Shown here: positions 23,601-32,949 of the stretch, piece by piece
How positions within the stretch are numbered: the stretch's first letter is position 1
Layout of the letters: every line of letters starts with the position of its first letter
From: Symbiodinium natans
Lineage: Eukaryota; Sar; Dinophyceae; Suessiales; Symbiodiniaceae
Reading direction: 5' to 3'
Length of the DNA stretch: 64,000 nt
Assembly: GCA_905221605.1 (NCBI GenBank)
Contig: CAJNDS010002213.1
Coordinates: 560,136 to 624,135 of the forward strand
Position numbers and translations under genes: made by a program
The notes under the pieces: generated by a model
Seen by the model: the letters and a program-made list of their open reading frames with translations, nothing else
Database searches by the model: none
What the model was told of the DNA's origin: nothing

Positions 23601-26600
23601 AATCCTAAACCCTAAACCCTACTACCCTAATACCCTAATACCCTAAACCCTTAAACCCCCAAACATCCCCAAACCCTCAGGTTAAACATCCCTAAACCCT
23701 AAATCCTAAACCCTGAACCCTAAACCCTAAACTCCTAAACATCCCTAGACCCTAAGGTTAAGGGTTGAGGACCCACCGCAGAAGTTATGTGCCAGTCGCA
23801 GGCCTTCGCCAAGCCCATCTTCGAGGAGTCGACAGCCGTGCAGCTGAAACCTGGTTTAGGGTTTAGGGTTTAGGGTTTAAGGTTTAGGGTTTAAGGTTTA
23901 GGGTTACCCGAAACCCGACACCCTAAACCCCTGAACCGTGTGACCCGACGACCACACCCTTGAACCCCTCAACCCGAAAAAACTTCAACCCGAAGACTCC
24001 TAGTCTTAGACCAGTAGCCTTAGACCCCTAAACCTCGAGCCCCTAAACCCATAAACCCTAAAGCCCTAAGCCCCTAAATCCATATACCCTGAAGCCGCGA
24101 AGCCCCTAAACCCAAAACCCTATCCGAGGGCTCAAGAGCCAGCCTTCCCTCCAACTAACCCAGGCTTAGGGTTTAGGGTTTAGGGTTTAGAGTTTAGGGT
24201 TTAGGGTTTGGGGTTTAGGGTTTAGGGTTTACTCCCGCAGCCCCTATCAACCTTCGACGGCTTGGGGCTGTGGTTTAAGGTTAGGTCTTCGGGCTTGCAG
24301 GGAGGGAAAGCTCGACTACCAAGACCCCTACAAAGCCTGCGCCCACATTGCCCACAAGCCCAAAACGTACGCGGGAACCATTAGAACCTGAACTGCTCCC
24401 TCAGATCACGGTTCCTTGGTGTGTCCAGACTGCTGAAGATCATAACCCTAAACCCTAAACCCTAAACCCTAAACCCTAAACCCTAAACCCTAAACCCTAA
24501 ACCCTAAACCCTAAACCCTAAACCCTAAACCCTAAACCCCAAGCCCTAATGGCTCGAGGGTGCCAGACCGCAAACCAATCACGACTCTCGGCTCTGATGA
24601 AACTACTACATGATCATAGGTTTTAGGGTTTAGGGTTTAGGGTTTAGGGTTTAGGGTTTAGGGTTTAGGGTTTAGGGTTTAGGGTAAACCCATTGTTATA
24701 CTATCATACGATCATACTGTGCTGCGGGTATATGATTCATTTTTTTCGTACATTTGTGTGTTTCAATTTGATCACATGGCCACTTCAAAAAATCTGGTCC
24801 TTTTTGCGGGTACTATTAGAAGGCGGCCCCGAATATTTAGGGTACCCAACATTAAGCACCCTAATGTAGAGAACTACCCCTAAACCCGAACCCTAAACCC
24901 TAAACCCTACATCCTAAACACTAATTAAACCCTAAACCCTGGGCTTAGGGTTTGGAGCCTTGTGTTATTCTGGTGTTCTAATCCTAAACCCTAAACCCTA
25001 AACCCTAGACCCTAGACCCTAGACCCTAGACCCTAGACCCTAGACCCTAGACCCTAAACCCTAAACCCTAACCCTAAACCGCTTCTATTCTCCTTGGACT
25101 GGGGCGACCGCCGGCAGTCGCCAGGAACACGGCGTTGCGCCCCTGCGAAGCATGAGCCCCGGCGCTCCCGCAAAACGGATCCCCAGCCCCCCGTTTTAGG
25201 GCGTAGGGTTTAGGGTTTGGGGTTTAGGGTTTAGGGTTAGAGTTTAGGGTTTAGGGTTTAGGGTTTAGGGTTTAGGGTTTGGGGTTTAGGGTTTAGGGTT
25301 TGGGGTTTGGGGGGTAGGGTTTATCGTGCTGCGCTCCCCAAGGCCCGCAAAAGGGCTTCGTTTGCCGTCTTGGTACCAGATCCGCGTCTACAGACCTTTG
25401 CCCACTTTACCTTAACTTCAACTGCACAACTCCCCTAAACCCTAAACCCTAAACCCTACTGAGAACCACAGTGTCTCTTAGGGTTGCAGGGTCCCTTAAT
25501 ACAGGGCCCCTAAAATGGGATGTTGCGGGCCCATAATGTAGCCACCCAGTCAGTGTCAGTGGGCTGACTGAGCCTATCATGCATCAGCTGTAGTTGAAAC
25601 CACTTCAAGAAGGGAAGTGCCGCCATCGAAACTAAACCCTAATCCCTAATCCCCCCCCCCTCCCCCCCCCCCCCCCCCCACCCCCCCCCCCCCCCCCCCC
25701 CCCCCCCCCATGCTCAATTCCACATTTCCTCTGCCATGTTTGGTAGGATTCCTATTGCTTTTTATTCGGAATCCTTCTAATTTCAAGAGGATTTCCATTA
25801 ATGTAACAAGATTTCTATTTGCCTTCTTTTTTCGTAGCATTTCTAATCGGACTTCTACTAATTTTAATAGCAGTTCAATCAATTGTAATAGGAGTTGAAC
25901 TTAATTCGACAAGGATTTCTATTATTTCAATACGAATCCCGTTAAACCTAATACAAATCTTATGAGAAGGGATAAAAATCTCATTCATATTATTAGAAAT
26001 CTTTCAAAAGTAACAACAACCCGATTAGAATCAAAAGAAGTCCTATTAAAACGTTAATTAAAATCAAGTGAAACCCTATTAAGAACACTGTTATTGACCA
26101 AGGGGGGGGGGGCCCCCCCCCCCCCCCCCCCCCCCTTGAACAGAGGGGGGGGGGAGGGGGGGAGGGGGGGGGGGTCATTGAACAAGAGAGGGGGGGGGGG
26201 AGGGGGGGGGCTGGCTTATGTTCCCGCAGGCCGCAGTGGCGCGCACTATCCTAATCCCTAAACCCTAAACCGTAAACCCTAAACCCGAAACCCTAAACCT
26301 GAAGAGCGCGGCCTCTCCCTCGCCCAGAAGCAAGGTCTGCCCACCGCTCGGCAGGAGATTCCTGGGATCCAGGGTTTAGGGTTTAGGGCCTACCGTACAA
26401 GGTTTTCGGGTTCAGGGCCTAGTTCGTAGGTGTGGGGCTTTAGGCCTTCGAGGTTCTGGGCTGTTGGGAGCAGTGATTCTGAGTAGGTCCCTGAGCCCAA
26501 ATCCTGCAGATGTCAAAGCCGAAAAACTCCAAAAGGCTCTAAGCCCCAAACCCATGTAGGGTGTAGGGTTTAGGGTTTAAAGTAGTGGGTTTAGAGCTTA

Positions 26601-28023
26601 AGGGGGAGAGTTTAGGGTTCGGGTTGGACCTTCAGCCACGAACTGCAAGCGCCCTTGGCGCCCTGCAAGGCACAAACTTCGCGTACAAAGTCGTTCGGAT
26701 CCTCCGATGCATACCACGTCAAACCCTAAACCCTAAACCCTAAACCCTACACCCCGCCTCTGGGTTGATGGCCTTCAGGCTTTAATTTAAGCGCTTCTGG
26801 TTGCTAGCTGCGGCTGTAAGGATTTGATTGCGGACCCTGGCTGGTGTCACGCCCGCCACCCTAAACCCTAAACCCTACACCCTAAACCTTCTAAACAGCG
26901 AGGGGGCACAAGAAGCACGCTCCGTCGGTTGCTTCTAGGCGCGGCGATTCAGAAAACCCTAAACCCTGAACACTAAAAGGATGTAAACCCTAAACCCTAT
27001 AAAACCCTAAACCCTAGACGCAAGGAGTCCTGCTCATACCGGAAACCCTTGAACTCAAAGCCCAAACGGGCCCTAAACCCAAAACCCTCTAGTGCTTCGG
27101 GTTTAGGGCGCAGGGAACCCTACACCCTAAACCCTGAACCCGAAACCCTAAACCCTAAACCCTAAGCCCGAAGGCTCACTCCCCGCCTTTCCATAGGCAA
27201 AAGCTTGCCTGCCGCATGGCACTCACCGTTTGTTTCAGTTTTCCGTTGGTCCCTGACCCTAAATTCCAAAAATCACGTGCCTAATGGATCACCAGGGAAC
27301 TTGGTTCCTTAATGTTCCTTACAAACAAGATCCAGGCTAAAAATGCCGCTTCCGGTTTGGGGGCTGTAGGCAGTGTATGCTATGATTTCGCAACGACAAG
27401 GCACTATGAGCATGTAAGGTGGTGGAGAGTTGTGCCTAGACCCTGTAACCCCAAACCCTAAACCCGAGTCTGCGGCCTTGGCCCGGCTGCAAGAGTTTGG
27501 GGTTTAGGGTTTAGGGTCGAAGGGCAGAAGCCTCCTCACCCGAGGCCAAACTGGATTGCCATCACAAAGCCCTCAAGCCTTAAAACCCTAAACCCTAAAC
27601 CCTAAACACTAAGCTTCGCCTGCGCGGAAGCAGCCGAAATGGGTCCTCTAGGCCCTCTGAAACCGGGACCCCTAATCCAATCCCCCCAGAGAGTAGGATG
27701 CCCTTGTACCAAGGATCCCAATGAGGTACCCCTGATTTCGGAAACCCTAAAACCCTGAAACCCTAAAGCCCTAAAACCCTTAAACCCTGAAACCCTGAAA
27801 CCTTACAACCCTACAACCCTAAAACCCCAAAACCCATAAAACCCCCTAAAACTCTAAAACCCTAAAACCCAAAATCCCTAACCCCTCGCGGAGTAAGTAG
27901 CTTAAATCCCTAAACCCCAAACCCTAAACCCTCAACCCTCAACCCTAAACCCTAAACCTCAAAGCAGACGCAAGTGGGCCGGGAGCACTTTGAGTAGCGG
28001 CGGTCCCACCCGGCGGTCGTCAT
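17602..28023 (-). CDS. SAM-dependent methyltransferase (class I), 17 exons
   Basis: Putative class I methyltransferase of the family with bacterial tellurite-resistance-like members; the substrate is unknown. Exons (minus): 28023-27989, 27208-27187, 26701-26664, 26361-26313, 25142-25112, 23850-23804, 23026-22985, 22716-22683, 21693-21638, 21350-21314, 21019-20983, 20077-20029, 19669-19625, 18935-18878, 18420-18381, 17901-17807, 17672-17602. They total 786 nt, or 261 aa plus TAG, and stay in phase throughout. Motifs in family order: MTTAGWDRRYS; YGKDPNDFVREV; SAM-binding LLLGEGEGRNAVFLA; TAVDSSKMGLAKARRLAAE; DLADYHMGTWDAVVSIFCHL; ALRPGGVVVIEAFTPEQ; FASGGPPD; MLREDFQQLE; LEREVLEGTYHTGSLASVVQ. 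Introns use GC, GT or GA donors and mostly AG|G; most contain telomeric arrays. The exon 3/4 junction (GG donor) and the C-terminal tail after SVVQL are the least certain parts. The stop codon lies within a telomeric repeat. Confidence 0.93.
20167..20277. repeat. MITE-like element, family 5
   Basis: The ends ACATGGTCAGTTCTG and AGAAGTGACCATATGG are inverted, within a methyltransferase intron. Relatives lie at 20610-20735, 24770-24880 and 39275-39358. Confidence 0.6.
20340..20465. other. Open island inside a methyltransferase intron
   Basis: The plus strand is open (NVDISWRLWTVMCGYGMAAL), but the methyltransferase frame skips this stretch without loss of any family motif. I treat it as intronic, possibly a decayed exon of something else. 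Confidence 0.35.
20610..20735. repeat. MITE-like element, family 5
   Basis: The ends CATGTGGTCGTTTTCTCC and GCGAGAACTGACCATC are imperfectly inverted. It shares the central GGCGGCCCC...GGGTACCC block with 24770-24880. Confidence 0.55.
21526..21612 (-). repeat. CCCTAAA array, methyltransferase intron 9
   Basis: About 11 perfect units just 3' of the exon encoding VVSIFCHL (21693-21638). On the coding strand it reads TTTAGGG at the start of the intron. Confidence 0.95.
21766..21892 (+). repeat. (GGTGTTTAG)n nonamer array and poly-G
   Basis: About 13 nine-base units derived from the telomere repeat, followed after 50 bp by a G run (21944-21963). It lies in the intron before methyltransferase exon 9. 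Confidence 0.95.
21972..22088. repeat. MITE-like palindrome, family 2 (best preserved)
   Basis: The ends GTTGCTTAAGAACCCC and GGAGGTTCTTAAGCAATT are inverted repeats around an AT-rich core, within a methyltransferase intron. Confidence 0.8.
22477..22625. repeat. Family-1 MITE interrupted by a telomeric array
   Basis: The left arm (GGGATGATCCCCCTTATAC) and right arm (GGGGGAGCATCCCA) are complete, but CCCTAAA units (about 22556-22600) sit inside the right arm. It shows telomeric sequence entering an existing element. Confidence 0.75.
24442..24545 (-). repeat. CCCTAAA array
   Basis: About 14 perfect units in the intron between methyltransferase exons 5 and 6. Confidence 0.95.
24770..24880. repeat. 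MITE-like element, family 5
   Basis: CACATGGCCACTTC...GAGAACTACCCC with the internal GGCGGCCCC block, in a methyltransferase intron. Confidence 0.5.
25650..26215. repeat. AT-rich island bounded by poly-C and G/C-run tracts
   Basis: A poly-C tract with single T and A interruptions (25650-25709) is followed by about 390 bp of AT-rich sequence built from degenerate TTTCTATTA/GGATTTC-like units. Then come alternating long G and C runs (26101-26212) that could fold back. Its composition is unlike anything else here. It lies in the intron between methyltransferase exons 4 and 5. Confidence 0.85.
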
Positions 28024-28099
28024 CGGACGCCGATGCGACGACGCCTGGGTCAGAAGGTTTAGGGTTTAGGGTTTAGGGTTTAGGGTTTGGGGTTTAGGG

Positions 28100-28440
28100 T
28101 TTAGGGTTCAAGGTTTAGGGTTTAGGGACTAAGGTTTAGGATTTTGGGATTAGGGTCTAGGGTTTGGGGGCTTGAGGGCTTGAGGGGTTAAGGGTTCAAG
28201 GGTTTGAGGGTTTACGGGTTCAGGGTTGGTTTAGGGGTTGAATAAGGGTATATGGTCCATGGTTTAAAGGTGTAAGGGTTTAACGGTTCAAGGGCTGCAT
28301 TAAGGGTTGAAGGTTTAAGGGGAAAAGGGCGCAAGGATTTGGGGTTTGGGGCATCAGGGCATTAGTGTAAGGAAAGGTTTAAAGTTCGCAGACAAGGTTC
28401 GAGGTTCCGGATGCACAGAGCTACAGAGTCTGCGCTTCAG
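28100..28440 (+). repeat. Degenerate telomeric G-rich spacer 5' of the methyltransferase
   Basis: A long run of decayed TTTAGGG-like units (GGGCTTGAGGGGTTAAGGG and similar) between the methyltransferase start and the perfect array at 28440-28558. No gene seen. Confidence 0.8.
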
Positions 28441-28558
28441 GGTTTAGGGTTTAGGGTTTAGGGTTTAGGGTTTAGGGTTTAGGGTTTAGGGTTTAGGGTT
28501 TAGGGTTTAGGGTTTAGGGTTTAGGGTTTAGGGTTTAGTATTTAGGGTTTAGGGTTTA
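28440..28558 (+). repeat. TTTAGGG array
   Basis: About 17 nearly perfect units. Confidence 0.95.
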
Positions 28559-28747
28559 TTAGGCTTGGTCTTCAAGGCGACTGCGCTTGAAGGATGCAGG
28601 GTGTAAGAGCCTCCAAAGGGTTCCAAAGAGCTTGTAGTCTTACAGCGTCATCACGTGCAAACATCGAGGAACACGCTGCCAACCCACTGCCAACATGAAC
28701 TCGTACTGTCAGGCCGAATGCCACAAAAAGCCTGAAAACCAGAACTT

Positions 28748-28858
28748 GGTTGCTGAGTTCATCAGCCCCAAAAAGGTGTACACGTTCAGTTCTGTAGGGG
28801 ATTCTAGTATCCCAAAAAGTGTAAAGTGTGCCCACTCAGCAACTAAGAGAACTTCAGA
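28748..28858. repeat. MITE-like element, family 6
   Basis: GGTTGCTGAGTTCATCAGCC at the left and CCCACTCAGCAACTAAG at the right form a short inverted repeat. The interior (GTGTACAC...TCAGTTCT...GGGGATT) is shared with 49413-49512. Confidence 0.75.
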
Positions 28859-28859
28859 C

Positions 28860-29400
28860 AGCTTGCCACACGCAGTTCTGGGCATCGGGCATCATGATCG
28901 CCGGTAGTCATTGGCCCTGTCGCTTCGAAACAGTTTGGGGGGGTGAGGGCATCAAATGTAGGGAAAGTACGGCACAAGGGCTGCTGTAGCACAAACTTTT
29001 CAAGCGCGGACCGCACCAGCGTCTGCGGCGAAAACCTTAAAAAAATGCACGAAACGTGGGAGGTGGGAGGTGGGCCCGCCTATGTTCAGGCAAGGCATCT
29101 GCACAATCGGAGCCGGCTCTGAGTGTAGGTCCGCGTAGGGACCCCTGATACCAAGCCGAGACATGTGTGTAAACATTTCAATCGCTGTTTCGGGGCGGGT
29201 GCTGGTTTTGCGAAGCCGGAAGCCTAGTGTAGGGGTCGGAATGATTGCTAACAGTATTCCCTATAAGTATACTTTGATAAACCCCAACGGCCTATCCCAA
29301 TTTGTAAGGCCTCCATGTATTCCCCCGCCCCCTTGCGAGAGGAAAATCCAGTCTCCTTAGGAGACGGTCATGGCCCGGAGGTGAAAGGTGAGACGAGCCA
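28860..29400. other. Non-telomeric spacer without a recognised gene
   Basis: About 540 bp of mixed sequence lacking telomeric repeats. Short open frames exist on both strands, but none resembles a family or a paralogue. It may hold the 3' flank of channel copy A. Confidence 0.5.
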
Positions 29401-29416
29401 AGAACCCAGCGTGAGC

Positions 29417-29567
29417 TGGGATGTTGCCCCCTTATACTAGCAGTCCTTAATTCGGGATGATAATAGTTGCTACTATACTCCCTAGTTCCCCCTTAAACCC
29501 TAAACCCTAAACCCTAAACCCTAAACCCTAAACCTCAAAGCCTAGCAAAACTGGGGTAAAGCATCCC
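29417..29567. repeat. Family-1 MITE interrupted by a telomeric array
   Basis: The left arm GGGATGTTGCCCCCTTATAC is followed by the usual core, then six CCCTAAA units (29493-29533) before a decayed right arm (GCATCCCA). The same architecture as 22477-22625. Confidence 0.7.
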
Positions 29568-29583
29568 AAAGCGTGAGTCCAGG

Positions 29584-29659
29584 CTAGTCGCCGAACCCAG
29601 GCTCGACTCTGTCGAGCCGTCTCTGACGAATCTCGGAGATGACTTGGGAGCCGGATTTC
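29584..29659 (-). CDS. Possible terminal exon of channel copy A
   Basis: Acceptor GTGCAG|G. It reads SGSQVISEIRQRRLDRVEPG then FGD and a TAG at 29586-29584. C-rich array on the left, G-rich on the right. It is the last coding-like island of copy A before the methyltransferase start, so it may end that gene. No counterpart was found in copy B. Confidence 0.45.
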
Positions 29660-30389
29660 CTGCACAGGGGTTTAGGGTTTAGGGTTTAAGGCTTAAGGGT
29701 TTAGGGTGTAGGGGGAGTACAGTTTTAGGGTTGGAGTGTTGTTCCGACAAGGCTAGCTCAGATTGTTTCAGGTCCTAAAGTGGCAGCCCTTGTGCAGCGT
29801 CTACGCACCCCTTTACGGCTTAGGCGTTCGCCACCTTGGCTTCCCCTAAACCCTAAACCCTAAACCCTAAACCCTGTACCCTAAACCCTAAACCCGAAGT
29901 TCTCGCCCCAAAGTTCCTAGGATGCTACACAACAAGCGTGCCGTGTGGCAGAAAGCCTTGACACGAACACCCATCGGCTTTCAGGCCCCTAAGTTGGTCA
30001 ACGCCTGAACCCTAAGGGTTTAGGGTTTAGGGTTTAGGGCTTGGGGTTTATTGTTTAGGGTTTAGGGCTTAGGGTTTAGGGGCTAAAGCCAAAACCACAG
30101 AAACCTTCGGCTCAACACCACATTAAAACCCTTATCCTGGCTGTAGCAGGAACACGAAAGCATCAGAAGAAACGAAGAAATGCTTTCAGCAACAACAGGA
30201 ACCGGAAAAAGTCAACGGTTACTACGAAGAAGAAACCCCGAAACAAAAATACTGACAATTAAGAATGCCATCGCTAACCCTATAAACCTTCATGGGTTTA
30301 AGAGTTAGGCTCTGGGGTGTACGGCAATACCGGAATCCTTAACCCTACAAACAGACACACACCCTAAACCCTAAACCCTAAACCCTCAA

Positions 30390-30479
30390 CTCGAAACTGC
30401 TCCAAGGATCTGTGGATCCGCAGACAACTGCTCAGGCTCCAGGGAAAGATCTGAGATTTGATCCGGTGAAAGCCGATTC
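30390..30479 (-). CDS. Copy A exon, RLSPDQIS motif (paralogue at 49610)
   Basis: Acceptor TTCAG|GAATCG. It reads NRLSPDQISDLSLEPEQLSA and continues ADPQILGA, with a GT donor nearby. Copy B has NRLSPDEISDL at 49610-49540 with the same acceptor, which fixes strand and frame. Function unknown; it may be the C-terminal region of the channel or a separate duplicated gene. Confidence 0.7.
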
Positions 30480-30729
30480 CTGAAGGCGTGCAGCGGACAG
30501 GGGGAGGCGGAGGCTACTTCTAGGTTCTAGGCACGGTGTATCCTAAGACCTTTTGCATGGAGTTTAGGGTTTAGGGTTTAGGGCTTAGGGCTTAGGGTTT
30601 AGGGTTTAGGGTTTAGGGTTTAGAGCGTGAACAAAAGTAAGCACTCGGCACCCTCCGGGGCTTCGGCACTTTCGGCTTCAGGATGGCTTAGGGCATCGTT
30701 GAGGGAACAATCTCGCAACTGGGACAGAG

Positions 30730-30774
30730 GTTCATCGCATCGACAAAGGATCGCGCGTAGACCACGGCCACAGC
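30730..30774 (-). CDS. Copy A exon, AVAVVYARSFVDAM (paralogue at 50645)
   Basis: Acceptor GCGAAG|GCTGTG. The reading AVAVVYARSFVDAMN matches AVAVVYARSFVETMW in copy B (50645-50600), which has the same acceptor position. Role unknown. Confidence 0.75.
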
Positions 30775-31918
30775 CTTCGCTTGTGCCCTAAATACTAAAC
30801 CCTAAACCCCAAACCCTAAACCCTAACACCCTTTTGGGGTCGTGGAATCTCCCAACCCCGGACGCTTTCGATGCTGAAAAACTGCAATTGCGCCAGCGAC
30901 GCTCTAGGTGGCGAATGGAGAGATATTCGGGGCTACACATGGGTAGTCCTCTAACTTTGGGTCCCTTTCTGGGTCCTATATATGATAGTACCCTAAACCC
31001 TTAAGCGAAGGACTCCAAAAGGGACCTCCTCAGACATGCCAGCAGCGAACAATACCAAGCCCTCCCAGGGCTCACGGAACAAGGCCTTCCATCCCCAGTG
31101 CTCTTCATCTGTTTAGGGCTTAGCCTTTACGCACATCAGGACTACATGACAGGATTCTGTCTGCCAAAAACACCCACCCGGACTTTCCTGTTCTAAACCC
31201 CCGTGGCCAAACATCTATGGCGCCTCTGCTTGGCAAGATTTAGGGTTTAGGGTTTAGGGTTTAGGGTTGAAAAGGCCTTCGTCGTGGACGGCTACTTGTT
31301 GTTTTTGGCATCTGCTTGTTGTTCCCAGCTGCTTGTTCAAGAGATTCTGGGGGGTCGCCTGGGATTCTTACATTTCAGGCCTCCCAAACAAGTCGATGTG
31401 GAGGTTTCCGAACATAGGGGTAAACTTTTGGGGGGGCGAATTTCATCGTAAAGCTAAACCCTAAACCCTAAACCCTAAACCCCCAAACCCTAAACGCTAA
31501 ACCCTAAACCCTAAACCCTAAACCCTAAACCCCAATACCGAAAGCATACTTTGTCGACCTCGTGGTGGAGAATTTCATCGTCCAGCACGCGAGCCGCAGG
31601 CAGAGCCGGCACCCCGACACGTTTTCAACGTACTCTGAACCCTAAACCCTAAACCCTAAACCCTAAACCCTAAACCCTACGCCCCTTTCCCGAAGCACTT
31701 GCTTTGACAGTACCCTCCGCACTGTGATTTGGGGGTCCATAGGGCCTATAGAATTGGGGGCCGGGCTTCTAGGGTTGGGGATAGGGCTTAGGGCTTAGGG
31801 CTTAGGGTTTGGGGTTTAGGGTTTAAGGTTTAGGGTATAGGGTTTAGGGTTTAGGGTTTAAGGTTTAGGGTTTAGGGCTGAGGGCTTAGGGCTAGGCTTT
31901 TTTTCCCTGAATCATAAG

Positions 31919-31964
31919 ATGCCGGCGAGCAAGAGCATCCGAATGATCTTCCAGCACGGCATGC
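31919..31964 (-). CDS. Copy A exon, AVLEDHSDALARRH
   Basis: Acceptor TTAAG|GCATGCC. It continues the exon at 32198-32143 across an intron that copy B lacks. Copy B reads AVLQDHSDALACRQ in one uninterrupted exon (51717-51615). Confidence 0.8.
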
Positions 31965-32142
31965 CTTAACTGAGCTTGGAACCCTAGCAAAGCTTTTAGG
32001 GTTTGGGAGTGTAAGGTTTAGGGTTCAGAGTTTAGGGCTTAGGGCTTGCAGTTTCTTAGGAATTATTACCCTAAACCCTAAACCCTAAACCCTAAACCCT
32101 AGTATCCCAAAAAATAAAAATTATTCCCGAGGGATAAGATGC
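31965..32142 (-). other. Copy-A-specific GC-AG intron with telomeric array
   Basis: 178 nt, beginning GCATCTTATCCC and ending AGTTAAG, with GCAT repeated at both exon junctions. It contains CCCTAAA units (32069-32101 on plus). The homologous point in copy B is uninterrupted coding sequence. Confidence 0.85.
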
Positions 32143-32198
32143 ATGTCTGCCGTGTGCACGCACAGAGCCCTGCTCTCGACCGTGGCCTCCAGTCGCCC
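32143..32198 (-). CDS. Copy A exon, RLEATVESRAL (paralogue at 51717)
   Basis: Acceptor CACCAG|GGGCG. It reads GRLEATVESRALCVHTADM, against GRMEATVESRALHLLTTEM in copy B, which has the same acceptor. Confidence 0.8.
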
Positions 32199-32849
32199 CT
32201 GGTGTTTCCTGGGAGGATGTTGCATGTGGGCTTGCTGGGGTCCTCGCCGCAAGAACCCTAAACCCTAAACCCTAAATCCTAAACCCTAAACCCTAAACCC
32301 TAAACCCTAAACAAAACCCTCATCAAGCTTTGGATTCCCCAGCAGCCATGGAGATGACAACCTAAGCCGCTGAGCCACCAAAACCTCACACCTGTGATTA
32401 GGGTGCAGGGTTTGATTAGGGTGTAGGGTTTAGGGTTTAGGGTTTAGGGTTTAGGGTTTAAAGAAACCTCTTCAGCGTTGAAGCAGCGTCTACACTCCAA
32501 ACACCCTCCACCCAGCAATGCACCCCATAATCACTGTCAAGATACCAAACCTTCTTCAACCCTATGTCTAGCCCATAATCCTTAAAAAAGTTAGCCCTAT
32601 AATGCAAGCCCTGAAAAAGGGCCTAAAGCCCCAAACCCTATAATATCCTAAACCTACAACCCCAAGCCCGAAAACCCAAACCCCAAAACTCTAGCCTTTA
32701 ACCTCTACAAAGTAAGCCCTCAAAAAAAACCTTGCAAAACGCCCTAAAACCCCAACCCCTAAACCCCAAACCCCAAACCCTAAACCCTAAACGCCAAACC
32801 CCAAACCCCAAACCCTAAACCCTAAACCCTACCCCTTCTTTCAGCGCCC

Positions 32850-32933
32850 AAGTGGCCAGCCCCGGACCCACAGCGCCTGCTCGCTGAGGTACTCCTCCAC
32901 CAGCACCGGCACTTGGGCTCGATCCTCGTCTTC
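32850..32933 (-). CDS. Copy A exon, VEEYLSEQALWVRGWPL (paralogue near 52980)
   Basis: Acceptor CCTCAG|GAAG. It reads DEDRAQVPVLVEEYLSEQAL then WVRGWPL. Copy B has EADEYLSEQSLWIRGWPL. Function unknown. Confidence 0.8.
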
Positions 32934-32949
32934 CTGAGGTGAGCCTCCT

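Noticed and set aside
25646-26178. Organellar gene fragment in the AT-rich island
   Set aside because: The hydrophobic Leu/Ile-rich translations arise from degenerate AT repeats and no conserved organelle protein motif is visible.
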